From: a virus
Virus record (IMG/VR): IMGVR_UViG_3300045999_008257
Span: 1-64,000 of that record
Length of the DNA stretch: 64,000 nucleotides
Direction: 5' to 3' (one strand)
Below are positions 1-8,457 of this stretch, in pieces. The position numbers were made by a program, and so were the translations under genes. The stretch's first letter is position 1; each line of letters starts with the position of its first letter. Below the pieces are notes generated by a model, which was given only the letters and a program-made list of their open reading frames with translations, did not search any database and was not told where the DNA came from.

Positions 1-98
1 GCGAGGTGTTTGGCCTTGCGTGGGAGTATGGGCATGCAGGTGGACACGAGAATGTCTATAATTACTTTGCGGAATTGGTTGAACTTATTAAAGATTGA
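1..98 (+). CDS. C-terminal end of an unrecognised protein (truncated by window edge)
   Basis: An open frame enters from the left edge and ends with TGA at 96-98. Only 31 residues are visible, containing HAGGHENVYNYFAELVELI, an amphipathic stretch that looks like the end of a normal soluble protein. The next gene starts 2 bases after the stop, as expected in a tight rightward operon. No family can be named from so short a piece. Confidence 0.5.
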   Translation, partial: EVFGLAWEYGHAGGHENVYNYFAELVELIKD

Positions 99-100
99 TC

Positions 101-397
101 ATGCCATTCTTTGCTCCAAATCACGCTATCATTGAAGCCATTGAATATGACGGCACACCGCAATGCGCGAGCGAAATTGCTAAATGGGCCAAGCCTCAAA
201 TTGTTAGGCCGGGGATCTCAGTTAGCTTTGCCGATAGCAAGCTTTTTGTGCTTTATTTTGATCGCGACCAGTCAATGACTGACGCGCGAGAGATTAGCAA
301 GGGTGATTATATTGCTATTGAACATGGAAGGCCCATTGTGATGTCTGGCGAAGAATTCAAATCCGAATACGAGCTTGTTCCTTTGCTGGATGATTGA
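101..397 (+). CDS. Small phage protein of unknown function (98 aa)
   Basis: The protein starts MPFFAPNHAIIEAIEYDGT; I chose ATG 101 over an in-frame TTG at 95. The C-terminal half contains KGDYIAIEHGRPIVMSGEEF followed by a tyrosine. This matches the layout of a widespread class of about 100-residue phage proteins that pair an N-terminal AI.Y.G segment with a C-terminal GDYI...M...F...Y segment. The class has no established function that I know of. It lies directly ahead of the terminase gene, so it is probably part of the packaging/head transcription unit. Confidence 0.6.
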   Translation: MPFFAPNHAIIEAIEYDGTPQCASEIAKWAKPQIVRPGISVSFADSKLFVLYFDRDQSMTDAREISKGDYIAIEHGRPIVMSGEEFKSEYELVPLLDD

Positions 398-431
398 CTA
401 AGAATCATAGCAATTAGACCGCGATTAGTGC

Positions 432-437
432 TACAAT
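432..437 (+). promoter_or_regulatory. Possible -10 element (TACAAT) ahead of the large terminase gene
   Basis: GCTACAAT occurs in the gap before the terminase gene, 21 bases upstream of its ATG. The same GCTACAAT is seen before the gene at 31657. No convincing -35 is visible here, so this is a weak call. Confidence 0.35.
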
Positions 438-458
438 TAAGGCGTGTCTTAGGTCTTT

Positions 459-2111
459 ATGCGTTCGTTTCCACGCATAGACATGCTGTCAGTTGCCGCA
501 AGGGATGCTTATGATGGCTTCTCCTTGCTTGATGTGCTCGAAACACAACATCGAATAGAGACAGCAAGATCCGCCGAAGTTGAGCCTTATACCGAATCAT
601 TTAGGACGTATATTAAAACATCTTATCCAAGGTTTCCATTTACAAAGCACACAAATAGGCTGATTGATATTGCTCAGCGTGTTGCCGATGGTGATCTACC
701 TAGGCTTATGGTGGAACTCCCGCCTAGGCATTGGAAGTCTACGATATTTTCTAGATTTTTGCCTGGTTATTGCATTAGAAGGTTTCCTGACCGTAGCGCT
801 GGTATATGTTGTCATACGCAAGATCTTGCGACAGGCTTTAGCGAGAATGCAAGGGATTATTTTGTAGAATCTGGAGGGATCCTGCGGGCTTCACTGCGAG
901 GCAAGGAAGAATGGGGGCCTGATGATGGGATCGGAAGCTGCTGGACCGCTGGTGTGGGCAAGGGCACGGGCAAACCGGGTCATTTTTTGTTTGTGGATGA
1001 TCCGATTAAATCAAGGGAGCAAGCAGAATCAGCAGCATATCGTAGGCAGATTCACTCGTGGTGGGATTCGGTGCTGAGCACACGAGAGGAGCCTGGTAGC
1101 TCAATGGTGATTGTTCATACTAGATGGCATGAATATGATCTAATTGGCTACTTGCTGGAGAAGAATTTAGAACTTGAAAAGGAAGGTCTTGAAACCGAAT
1201 GTGAACGCTGGCATGTTATATCGCTACCTATTGAAGCATTACCCGCGAATGATATTAAGCCATTGCCTTCTAGCGTAACGAGAGAGATTGATTCAAGAAA
1301 TGTTGGAGAACCACTGGATCCCGATAGATTTGGTCAAAAGTTTATCAAAAGGAAGCGTGCAAACACTCCTCCGAGAGACTGGGAGGCAATCTATCAGCAG
1401 AGGCCAAGCGCTGGCGCGGGTACCGTATTCTTCAAAGATCGCCTCGCCTTCTATAGCTGTGATCACTGGAGAGGATTAGAAGGTGACCCAATCCTGCCAC
1501 AACAATTCATCCGCAAGATTCTATCGGTAGATTGCACATTTGATGATACAGCAGGTAGCGATATGGTCGCCATGGGATTATATGGGCAGACTGAGCACGG
1601 CCTATGGAAGTTAGATCTTGTCAACGAAAGATTAGACTTTCCAAAGACCTTAAATATGATCAAAACACTTTACAAAAAGCATTATTTTAATGAGTTGTTG
1701 ATTGAGAAAAAAGCTAATGGCGCTGGCATCATTAAGATGCTTGAATCTGAGCAGTCCCATGGCTTCCGGGTGGTTGCTGCTGGCGTCGGAGAGATGGGCT
1801 CGAAAGAGGGCCGGGCCAATGCTGCCAGTGTAGAAGTAAATAGCGGCCGCGTGCTGTTGCCAAGGTCAGCTCCGTGGACAAATGAGTGCATAGATCAGCT
1901 CACTAAATTCCCATCTGGTGTGCATGATGATATTGTGGATGAAGTAAGCCAGGTTGTGATTTATGTCACTGGAAGTGGGCCATTGAAGTTTGAAACCGTA
2001 AGTTGGGGATATGGCGTAGCAATGATACCAGGAAGTGGCGGAAATGGCCATGGAATAGGATATAATCAAGCTGCCATGATTGGCGCTCAAAATGGAGTTT
2101 ACAGCCGATGA
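459..2111 (+). CDS. terL: Terminase large subunit (DNA packaging ATPase/nuclease)
   Basis: This is the motor that translocates and cuts phage DNA at the portal. The N-terminal ATPase domain has a Walker A-like PPRHWKST at residues 88-95 (tryptophan where many relatives have glycine) and a Walker B FLFVDDP at about 176-182, followed by HTRWHEYDL at 220-228. The C-terminal nuclease domain shows acidic SVDCTFDDTAGSD, then LIEKKANGAG, and a final HDDIVDE at about 489-495, the usual spacing of RNase H-like terminase nucleases. The length of 550 residues is normal. ATG 459 is used; ATG 483 is an alternative. The stop overlaps the next gene's ATG by four bases, so the sigma factor gene is translationally coupled. 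The small subunit is probably the gene at 58074. Confidence 0.93.
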   Translation: MRSFPRIDMLSVAARDAYDGFSLLDVLETQHRIETARSAEVEPYTESFRTYIKTSYPRFPFTKHTNRLIDIAQRVADGDLPRLMVELPPRHWKSTIFSRFLPGYCIRRFPDRSAGICCHTQDLATGFSENARDYFVESGGILRASLRGKEEWGPDDGIGSCWTAGVGKGTGKPGHFLFVDDPIKSREQAESAAYRRQIHSWWDSVLSTREEPGSSMVIVHTRWHEYDLIGYLLEKNLELEKEGLETECERWHVISLPIEALPANDIKPLPSSVTREIDSRNVGEPLDPDRFGQKFIKRKRANTPPRDWEAIYQQRPSAGAGTVFFKDRLAFYSCDHWRGLEGDPILPQQFIRKILSVDCTFDDTAGSDMVAMGLYGQTEHGLWKLDLVNERLDFPKTLNMIKTLYKKHYFNELLIEKKANGAGIIKMLESEQSHGFRVVAAGVGEMGSKEGRANAASVEVNSGRVLLPRSAPWTNECIDQLTKFPSGVHDDIVDEVSQVVIYVTGSGPLKFETVSWGYGVAMIPGSGGNGHGIGYNQAAMIGAQNGVYSR

Positions 2112-2998
2112 ATCGCCAGTCAACGCAAACACCTAAGGCTGTTGGTGCTCGAAGCACTAAAGTTCGAGCGGTTAATCATGAAAAGACCGAAGTCAAGACC
2201 AAGATTGGATCGCCAACAGAATATAGCGAACAGCTTGCGATAGACAATATCAAGCTAGCACAGAAACATGCTCATGTGATGTCAATACGAACAAAGATGC
2301 CCTATGAAGACTTATATCAAGTTGCGTTGATTGGCCTGATTAAGGCTTGTCGTAAATATGACCCATCCAAGGTTAATCCTGACAATGGCAAGCCATATAA
2401 GCTAAGCACAATTGCCGTGCCATTTATTGATGGTGCGATGTATCAATACCTAAGGGATCGTGGCCATAGCACAGGCGTCAAGTTTCCTGACCGATGGAGG
2501 GATAAGGCTAGTATTGTCCGTAAGATGTCTGCGAATGGATCTTGTGTTGAAGATATTGCAACCGCAACTAACTTACGAGCTGATGAAGTAAACGAAATCC
2601 TAACAGCACAAAGCGCGCCAGTTGCGCTAGATCCAGAAATCAAGCTGTATTCAAATAGCATTGATGATAGCGAATATGAAGACTTTTATGAGCTGATACA
2701 AGCGCTAGCAATCGTAGATCGAGCACATGCCGCAATATCAACAATTGATCAAGGATTGCTGGAAGCAGCATGGAATCATCAGCGCCGTAGGCAGATTGCA
2801 ACCGGGCCATTTTTTCAATTTATGCAACGCGCTAAGAAGGTGTTGTCTGGTGTTTCAATTGTAATTGAAAAGCAAATTGATTTGTCTATTGAAGTCAAAA
2901 CAGAAGAAAACCTGGCGCCCATGTCATCAGGCAGGCGCAGGGTATCAGATCCGAAAGAAATAATAGATACTGTAATGAGCCAGCTAGACCTATTTTAA
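2108..2998 (+). CDS. Phage-encoded sigma-70 family factor, regions 2 and 3 only
   Basis: Residues about 45-118 form a sigma region 2: YEDLYQVALIGLIKACRKYD, then LSTIAVPFIDGAMYQYLRDRG, the core-RNA-polymerase and -10 binding part. Residues about 131-165 resemble region 3 (IVRKMS...VEDIATATNLRADEVNEIL, a helix-turn-helix). The remaining 130 residues show no recognisable region 4, the part that normally reads the -35. The closest known type by eye is the SigB/SigF/SigG group. The gene overlaps terL by ATGA. Inference: it redirects host RNA polymerase to phage late promoters, and the CGGGAAAACTA elements in this window are its likely targets. It could also be a structural-region protein that merely borrowed the fold, but the region 2 match is strong. 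Confidence 0.85.
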   Translation: MNRQSTQTPKAVGARSTKVRAVNHEKTEVKTKIGSPTEYSEQLAIDNIKLAQKHAHVMSIRTKMPYEDLYQVALIGLIKACRKYDPSKVNPDNGKPYKLSTIAVPFIDGAMYQYLRDRGHSTGVKFPDRWRDKASIVRKMSANGSCVEDIATATNLRADEVNEILTAQSAPVALDPEIKLYSNSIDDSEYEDFYELIQALAIVDRAHAAISTIDQGLLEAAWNHQRRRQIATGPFFQFMQRAKKVLSGVSIVIEKQIDLSIEVKTEENLAPMSSGRRRVSDPKEIIDTVMSQLDLF

Positions 2999-3005
2999 CT
3001 TTTAA

Positions 3006-3016
3006 CGGGAAAACTA
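3006..3016 (+). promoter_or_regulatory. Late motif CGGGAAAACTA before the portal gene
   Basis: Perfect copy of the repeated late motif, 7 bases after the sigma gene stop and 24 bases before the portal GTG. It fits the published SigF-type -10 (GGNNANAHTR). No -35 is apparent. Role as promoter is inferred. Confidence 0.65.
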
Positions 3017-3040
3017 GCCTAGCATATATGGTAGATAACG

Positions 3041-4582
3041 GTGCAGCAAAGACTTTCACATCCTACGAACAATGGTAAGCTGCCATCATTCCGCCATCCT
3101 AGGCTAGAAGAAGTCATAGATGATTTGGATCTTGTTTATGATTGTTGGGAGCAACTGCGCACAAAGGATCAGCAAAAACGCTATCTAATTAGGGAGCAAG
3201 CTGAGCCGCTTGTGGCCTATCGTGGCAGGCTAGAACGTGCATCATATCCGTCATACTTTAGGGACGGAATTGATGCCTTTGCTGGTGAATTAAGTCGATT
3301 TGAGTTGCGTAATCCACCGAAAACTTTGCTTGCTAGTCAAAATGATATTGATGGTAAAGGCACAAGCCTAAAAGCCTGGTTTATGGCTGCTGATGCGTTG
3401 CTGATGCGTGATAATGGTTGCCTGCTGATGGTGGATAAGGAAAAAAGCACAAACAGAACAAGAGGAGATGATATTGCAAATGGCAATAGGCCATTCTTTT
3501 CCTATGCTGAGCGCCGTAATATGTTGAACTGGCGTACAGCAAAAGATAATGGCAGGGAGGTTATATCTGCTGTAACAATTCTTGAATGGCACGAAGAAGT
3601 GGATGGTGAATATGGGGTTAAGTTAGTGCCGCATTATCGCGTTATGCAAGGTGGTGATTGGAAGTTGCTAAAGATTGTAGGCGAATCAAGTGATCGCGGT
3701 GGATTGCGCAATAAGGCAACACAAACAGTAGAAGAGGTAGACCGAGGAGAATTCATTGGCTATCAAAAACAAAAGCTAAAGTATCCTCCTGTAAAATGGT
3801 ATAACAACCCAAGGGATGGCATAGGTGAAGGTGCGCCGATGTTGCTTTCGACTGCTAAATTAACACTAGATTGGTATAGAAGTTATAGCGACTTGAAAGA
3901 GTTATTGCATAAGTGTGCGATGCCTATTCCGGTGCTGAAAGATTCTAATCGGCAGATGATACCAGGGCCAGATGGTACTCCAATGCCAGCGCCTATTGTG
4001 CTGGGTCCAAATCAAATCATGCAGATTTTTGATAAAGATGGTAGCTTTTCTTTCGCCGAGCCAAGCGGTAGCAGCTTGGATAAGCACATGCAAGTGCTAA
4101 AAGAATTAGAAGCAAATATCGACCGTAGCTTACTTAATTTTGTGCTCAGTGGTAGTAGTAATCGAACCGCAACAGAAGTTGAACTGCAAAGCGCAAGCAT
4201 TCAAGCAAACCTAACAAGCCTATCAGAATCCAAAGAATCTGCAATGCAATCATTGTATGAGCTATGGGTAAAGTTTACGGGTGAACAAATGCCTAATGAT
4301 GCCGGTCTTGATATGAAGGCATCCATCACAGAGAAAGAGGTTGATAATGATACGCTAACTATGTGTAGTGGATTATACGATAAGGGTCTGATGATGCGCG
4401 AAACGTTCCTTGCGCTGGCGCAGCGCCGTGGGCTGCTTAGGCCTAAAGTGGACGCGAAGAAAGAGGCTGCACTGCTTGCAGTTGAAGATGAAAAAAATAA
4501 CGCACTGCTGAATCCTCCTGCTCCATCGCCCAATGATCTGGCGGGTGATAATGTAGACGCGCAGGGGCTGCCTATTCAATAG
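3041..4582 (+). CDS. Portal protein (DUF4055-like)
   Basis: Forms the dodecameric ring at the head vertex through which DNA is packaged. The 513-residue product begins at GTG 3041. The region NNPRDGIGEGAPMLLSTAKL, followed by an aromatic-rich helix (TLDWYRSYSDL) and the segment NRTATEVELQSASIQANLTS near residue 380, is typical of DUF4055-type portals. There the last segment forms the long stem/wing helix. The C-terminus is a proline/alanine-rich tail. Position after the terminase supports the call. GTG is preferred because the ATG at 3028 is out of frame. Confidence 0.82.
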   Translation: MQQRLSHPTNNGKLPSFRHPRLEEVIDDLDLVYDCWEQLRTKDQQKRYLIREQAEPLVAYRGRLERASYPSYFRDGIDAFAGELSRFELRNPPKTLLASQNDIDGKGTSLKAWFMAADALLMRDNGCLLMVDKEKSTNRTRGDDIANGNRPFFSYAERRNMLNWRTAKDNGREVISAVTILEWHEEVDGEYGVKLVPHYRVMQGGDWKLLKIVGESSDRGGLRNKATQTVEEVDRGEFIGYQKQKLKYPPVKWYNNPRDGIGEGAPMLLSTAKLTLDWYRSYSDLKELLHKCAMPIPVLKDSNRQMIPGPDGTPMPAPIVLGPNQIMQIFDKDGSFSFAEPSGSSLDKHMQVLKELEANIDRSLLNFVLSGSSNRTATEVELQSASIQANLTSLSESKESAMQSLYELWVKFTGEQMPNDAGLDMKASITEKEVDNDTLTMCSGLYDKGLMMRETFLALAQRRGLLRPKVDAKKEAALLAVEDEKNNALLNPPAPSPNDLAGDNVDAQGLPIQ

Positions 4583-4585
4583 GCG

Positions 4586-4596
4586 CGGGAAAAATA
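4586..4596 (+). promoter_or_regulatory. Late motif CGGGAAAAATA
   Basis: Lies 3 bases after the portal stop and 24 bases before the ATG at 4621, the same spacing as before the portal gene. Same motif family; promoter role inferred. Confidence 0.6.
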
Positions 4597-4620
4597 TAAT
4601 GATTCTAAGTTAAGACTGTA

Positions 4621-5991
4621 ATGGCTCGCGGCGGCAGACCCGGCAAAAAACGGACCCAATACGTCCGCGACGCGCAGGGGCAGTTCGCCTCAACACCAGG
4701 CGGCGGCAAAAAGGCCACGCCTAGCGCCGTCAGGAAGGCCGCTAAGGCCGCTGCCTTGAAGGGCGGCACACTAGCAGCCAGAACCTCGCTGAAGAAGTCC
4801 AGAGCCAAGCTCAAGAGCATCGACAAGGCAGACCCAACCCTTCAAACTTCACTATCAAAACGTGCACAGAAAGGTGCCGTAACTCGTGGCAGCAAAAATC
4901 TAACCAAGACGATTAAGTCCAGCCGAACACGACTAATTGGTGCCAAGCCTAACGCAAATACAATCAAGAAAAAGCGGCCAGTTTCGATGGCTTACATCTT
5001 GAAAAATGTGACTCGTTCAATGTCGCCAGATGATGCGCAACGTGTGCTAGGGAAGAAGCCGCTTGCAAAACGGAAAATCAGTGCTCCATCTAAAGCAAAC
5101 ACAATCAAGAAAAAGCGCAGTCCTATACTTACCGCTAAACCATTACAAAAGCCAGCGGCTGAACGTCCGGGCTCAATGACTTCTATCTTGAAAAATACGC
5201 TACGCACATTAGCTCAAGCTGATGCGCAACGCATAAGAGAAATTGAATCAATTACAGGGCAAAAAATTAAGCCAATTAAGCAGCGTGCTGCCGCTATTGC
5301 TGCTGGAGATCGCGTCAGGAGCACGGCCAAGGGCGGCAAGGTTGCGGACACCCTGCGGGCGGGTCTTCGCGAGCTGGCGCAGAGCGATGCCAGGGCCATG
5401 CGAGAAATGTCAAAGATTGTGAAGGATGCGACGCCAAAGGTGGCTGGAGCCAAGCGGAAGGATAGGGTTAAAGGATCTGCAAAATCCAAGACGATGACCA
5501 TGGCGAAGATGCAATCAGGGCCACCAGGTAATCCGCTAGGCGGCAAAAGATCCGTTAAAAGACTTGCGAGCATGACAACCAAAGGTAAAACAATGAAGCC
5601 TCCCGTCACTCTAAAAGGATTAATTCGTGCCGGAGGTAATCGGTGGCAAAAAAATCAAATGGATAGAGTTTATTTTAATAATCTAGGGTCAAGATCTGGG
5701 TTGGATGTTGACTATTATAAATCAGGAAACATTTACTCTGCCGCTGTTCAAGGTAAAGGAATTAGTAATTCCAGGGCTCGCGAAGTCGTTGCTAGCTTAA
5801 GAGATGCCAAGTTGTTTTATGATCGACAAACGAGGTCGATGAACTTAAAAATGACAAGAAACCCTTCGGTAAGGTTACAGCAATTTAGGACGGCTGAAAA
5901 GCTCGCTAAACAAGATATGAAAAAAATAGAAAAATCAGCAAGAATGAAAACCAAGCGTCAACGCAAAACAAACAGCAAAAAGCCCGGCTAA
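4621..5991 (+). CDS. Basic late protein with shared N-terminal module, type A (456 aa)
   Basis: The N-terminal 100 or so residues (KKRTQYVRDAQGQFASTPGG, then AVRKAAKAAALKGGTLAA, then KRAQKGAVTRG) are shared with the products at 10297 and 11215. The middle is a long lysine/arginine-rich disordered region with internal repeats: two copies of NTIKKK and two of SM..ILKN followed by a DAQR motif. From about residue 335 a compact domain appears (GGNRWQKNQMDRVYFNNLG, then GLDVDYYKSGNIYSA, then ISNSRAREVV); I do not recognise it. The RD.xGQFAS motif is common near the N-terminus of phage head proteins. Very basic, so inferred to bind DNA, possibly inside the head. Own late motif upstream. Confidence 0.75.
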   Translation: MARGGRPGKKRTQYVRDAQGQFASTPGGGKKATPSAVRKAAKAAALKGGTLAARTSLKKSRAKLKSIDKADPTLQTSLSKRAQKGAVTRGSKNLTKTIKSSRTRLIGAKPNANTIKKKRPVSMAYILKNVTRSMSPDDAQRVLGKKPLAKRKISAPSKANTIKKKRSPILTAKPLQKPAAERPGSMTSILKNTLRTLAQADAQRIREIESITGQKIKPIKQRAAAIAAGDRVRSTAKGGKVADTLRAGLRELAQSDARAMREMSKIVKDATPKVAGAKRKDRVKGSAKSKTMTMAKMQSGPPGNPLGGKRSVKRLASMTTKGKTMKPPVTLKGLIRAGGNRWQKNQMDRVYFNNLGSRSGLDVDYYKSGNIYSAAVQGKGISNSRAREVVASLRDAKLFYDRQTRSMNLKMTRNPSVRLQQFRTAEKLAKQDMKKIEKSARMKTKRQRKTNSKKPG

Positions 5992-6026
5992 TCCGGGCCA
6001 TTGCTGTTGATTAAGTCTGGCGATAA

Positions 6027-6254
6027 TCAATCTACGTCAGTTAAGTCGATCCCTACGATTCTAAGGTTGTCGGGATTTGTGCCGATATTTTCCATCGCAT
6101 AGAGCGCGTGCAGGGCGGACCTGTAATCGGAGAACAGCAAATCGCCTGGATTAAATGCGCCCAGGTAATCGGTGGAACCTGAATTACGATCCAGCCACAC
6201 ACCATTGTGGCGGTACTGCAGCTCAAAGTGTTCCTCGGATTGAATGGTAGTCAT
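6027..6254 (-). CDS. Small hypothetical protein (75 aa)
   Basis: Leftward gene placed between two rightward head genes. The product starts MTTIQSEEHFELQYRHNGVW and is tyrosine-, aspartate- and leucine-rich. It looks like a compact soluble protein with good codon use. No family recognised. Its promoter would lie in the 6255-6366 gap, shared with the rightward MuF gene. Confidence 0.55.
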   Translation of the reverse strand: MTTIQSEEHFELQYRHNGVWLDRNSGSTDYLGAFNPGDLLFSDYRSALHALYAMENIGTNPDNLRIVGIDLTDVD

Positions 6255-6366
6255 TGGGTTTAATGCAGTGGATGGGTCTCCCCATGACCAAATAATACAC
6301 CATCATCCCATGGCCCCGGAAAAATGAAACAAGCTGTAACATAGGCAAATCAACCGCCGATAACCC

Positions 6367-7434
6367 ATGGCAACCATAGGCGACCAACAGCTAGCACTAT
6401 CTGACGATTATGCCGAAGCATTAGATATGCTAAGCAATCGTGCGGTTGATAATACCAGGGCGGCCTTAGTGCGATCACTTAAGCGTACCTTAAAAGATCT
6501 GCGCCGATACTATTCAGATTTCATTGATCCTGAGCTGAAAAAATATCAATCAGCCGATGGTAAGATGCGTCGACCAATGTCATATTCTATCGCCGATAGT
6601 AATGCCAAAATGGTTAAGCTTCTTCAGATTGCGCAAGAATACTTTCCAGAGCAAGAATTGAATCGTATCACAGCACAATACAAGAAAGATTTTGGCGAAG
6701 CCGTACAGCTTGGCGGTGATTTGGGTAAAGAATTGGCGCAATTAGTTGATCCTGGTGGCAAAGGGAATAGCATGTTTGTTGGCGCCAGTAAAGAAGCTGT
6801 GATCGGCGCCGCTAACACAGCATCAGCTTATATTAGGCGCGAAGTTGAAACCTTTCGTGATGATATTGCACGCATTGTGCAGGATGGTATTGGACGCGGG
6901 AAAAGCTCTAAAGCATTAGAGAAAGATATAAGAGTTGCACTATTGGGTGCAAAGGATCCAAATAATATCACACCTAAATTAGGCCTTCTTCGCCGGGCTG
7001 AATTGATTGCAAGATCTGAGCTTGCTAATGCTTATACTGGTGCGCAAAAAGCAGCCGCAGCGCGTAATGGGTATAAGTATGGGAGGTTTATTACAACAAG
7101 GAGTGAAAACACTTGCAAGTATTGCGCTGGCAGGCATGGTCATGTATACTTGTTAAGTGAAATGACAGGCACGCTTCATCCGCGTTGCCGATGCGGTATT
7201 TCACCAGTTTCTGATCTTGCAGTAGAAGAAACCGATCCAGATCTGCGCCGTGAATTACTAAGAGAGGATTTTTGGGAAGAGGATCGCAAAAAAGTATGGC
7301 AAAAATTTGCGGATACCAATAATTGGCCATTTGAAAAGGCTTCTAAAGTATTAGAAGATCATCTTAAAAAGCCATCTGCCAGTGAGAAACGGCTTTATCC
7401 TGATATTAAAGAAGCGCCTAGGCCGGTTGTTTGA
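6367..7434 (+). CDS. MuF-like (SPP1 gp7-like) minor head protein
   Basis: 355 residues. The C-terminal third contains the family signature: RRAELIARSELANAYTGAQK, then TTRSENTCKYCAGRHG and HPRCRCGISP. The cysteines and the HPRCRC motif are the conserved, probably zinc-binding, core of phage Mu F / SPP1 gp7 proteins. These sit on or near the portal and take part in head assembly or DNA delivery. The N-terminal part is helical. Its place after the portal agrees. The upstream gap holds CCGGAAAAATG, a poor version of the late motif, 40 bases before the ATG. Confidence 0.88.
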   Translation: MATIGDQQLALSDDYAEALDMLSNRAVDNTRAALVRSLKRTLKDLRRYYSDFIDPELKKYQSADGKMRRPMSYSIADSNAKMVKLLQIAQEYFPEQELNRITAQYKKDFGEAVQLGGDLGKELAQLVDPGGKGNSMFVGASKEAVIGAANTASAYIRREVETFRDDIARIVQDGIGRGKSSKALEKDIRVALLGAKDPNNITPKLGLLRRAELIARSELANAYTGAQKAAAARNGYKYGRFITTRSENTCKYCAGRHGHVYLLSEMTGTLHPRCRCGISPVSDLAVEETDPDLRRELLREDFWEEDRKKVWQKFADTNNWPFEKASKVLEDHLKKPSASEKRLYPDIKEAPRPVV

Positions 7435-7532
7435 TTGTTGCGGTTTGTTACGGTGGGACACTGATGAGCTGCTTGTGTTGTATGGTATGAATGCTAGAGC
7501 AATCCAGCGCTAGCATTGCGTTCCCTTAACTC

Positions 7533-7862
7533 ATGACTACTCAATTCAATCCAGAGTCTGTAGTAATCGAAGATACTCAATACATTCGAGCTGACCTTTG
7601 TCAGCAACGAGCAACGGGCAATCGCGCTGTTGTTGTTGTCGATCGCGGATGGATCTTTGCTGGTAACGTGCAGAGAACAGAAGCTGAGATTACATTGTCT
7701 CAAGTTGTGCATGTTTTCAAATGGTCAAGCATTGGATTTGACGGCATGATTGCAAATCCAAAATCTGACAACGTTGATTTGCGCAAAATGAAGAATGAAG
7801 TCAAGATACCGCTTGCATCCGTGATTTTTACCATTCCAGTTGATGACGACTGGGGGATTTGA
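7533..7862 (+). CDS. Small conserved phage-type protein (109 aa)
   Basis: Contains a central RAVVVVDRGWIFAGNVQR strand-turn followed by a tryptophan-containing segment and a C-terminal PLASVIFTIPVDDDWG. This order (VDRGW..AG, then a KWSSIGFDG-like region, then a short strand before DDWG) resembles the DUF6948-type small phage proteins of unknown role. Preceded by TTCCCTTAACTC with no Shine-Dalgarno. Assignment to that family is by eye only. Confidence 0.6.
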   Translation: MTTQFNPESVVIEDTQYIRADLCQQRATGNRAVVVVDRGWIFAGNVQRTEAEITLSQVVHVFKWSSIGFDGMIANPKSDNVDLRKMKNEVKIPLASVIFTIPVDDDWGI

Positions 7863-7875
7863 TTGACTTGTTTCG

Positions 7876-7897
7876 GGATGCACAATCTCGTGCATCC
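7876..7897 (+). other. Perfect hairpin in the leader of the Gly-Tyr repeat gene
   Basis: GGATGCAC and GTGCATCC form an 8-bp perfect stem with a 6-base loop, 28 bases before ATG 7926. No T-run follows, so it is not a standard terminator. It may stabilise or gate translation of the downstream repeat gene. Confidence 0.55.
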
Positions 7898-7925
7898 TAA
7901 ATTCCACCTATTAACAAGAGGTTTT

Positions 7926-8204
7926 ATGCCTGATTCTGTTTTGGCATTTCTGCCGGTTGGCAATGGCGATGGCGATGGCTATGGCGATGGCGATGGCTAT
8001 GGCGATGGCTATGGTTATGGCAATGGCTATGGTTATGGCTATGGCTATGGCGATGGTTATGGTTATGGTTATGGCGATGGCTATGGCGATAATTATGGTT
8101 ATGGCGATGGCTATGGCGATAATTATGGTTATGGTTATGGCGATGGCTATGGCTATGGCGATGGCGATGGTTATGAAACACCGTCCATTAGAATTAGAAA
8201 ATGA
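7926..8204 (+). CDS. Low-complexity Gly-Tyr/Asp repeat protein (92 aa)
   Basis: Starts MPDSVLAFLPVG and then consists of 36 dipeptide units: GY, GD, a few GN, and two NY. It ends ETPSIRIRK. The unit is a hexanucleotide, so protein and DNA repeats coincide exactly. I chose ATG 7926 over a TTG at 7863 because the hairpin at 7876-7897 lies between them. Alternating Gly-Tyr is typical of adhesive, silk-like or phase-separating segments; Gly-Asp alternation would bind cations. The function is unknown. The stop codon overlaps the next gene by four bases. Reading frames on both strands stay open through the repeat, so coding on this strand rests on context. Confidence 0.6.
   Translation: MPDSVLAFLPVGNGDGDGYGDGDGYGDGYGYGNGYGYGYGYGDGYGYGYGDGYGDNYGYGDGYGDNYGYGYGDGYGYGDGDGYETPSIRIRK
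7959..8174 (+). repeat. Hexanucleotide repeat, 36 units (GGCGAT / GGCTAT / GGTTAT)
   Basis: 216 bases of uninterrupted 6-base units, mostly GGCTAT, GGCGAT and GGTTAT, with two GGCAAT and two AATTAT. A 30-base block containing the GATAATTATGG junction is itself duplicated in tandem around 8083-8142. Unit count changes would keep the frame, so length could vary by slippage without destroying the gene. Confidence 0.9.
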
Positions 8205-8440
8205 AGGTCAAAGAATTGGTCAAATGGCTTGCATCCTTTGAAGATCAAGACGCTGAAGTGGAAGTGATAAGCCATTTATGCGGAAGCAGTTATTATGATC
8301 AAGGCGGCACTGCAACCACAGTGCCATTAGACGTAGAAAAGCACATAACCTATACCGACTTGCGCGGCAATCCATTTATAGATCAAAATACTCCGTATTA
8401 CAGGTCTCGAACGCTGCTGTTAGGCATGCTTAATGGTTAG
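8201..8440 (+). CDS. Small conserved phage-type protein (79 aa)
   Basis: Starts MKVKELVKWLASFEDQDAEV and includes SSYYDQGGTATTVPLD and a closing TLLLGMLNG. This pattern (KELI..L..f.DAEV.V, then YYDQGG, then LLLG) is common in small phage proteins of unknown function. It overlaps the repeat gene by ATGA, so it is translated from the same message. Confidence 0.65.
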   Translation: MKVKELVKWLASFEDQDAEVEVISHLCGSSYYDQGGTATTVPLDVEKHITYTDLRGNPFIDQNTPYYRSRTLLLGMLNG

Positions 8441-8457
8441 CTAAGCAATCAAAAATC

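Noticed and set aside
4201-5609. Leftward serine/leucine-rich frames opposite the portal and basic protein genes
   Set aside because: They are antisense shadows of lysine-rich or helical coding sequence, with no start signals of their own.
6316-6326. CCGGAAAAATG before the MuF gene as a late motif
   Set aside because: It lacks one G and has TG where the others have TA, and its distance to the start is 40 bases. I did not count it among the supported copies.
7957-8241. Met-Ala and His-Arg/Ser repeat proteins in other frames of the hexamer repeat
   Set aside because: The repeat keeps all frames open; the Gly-Tyr frame has the better start, a sensible end and is coupled to the next gene.
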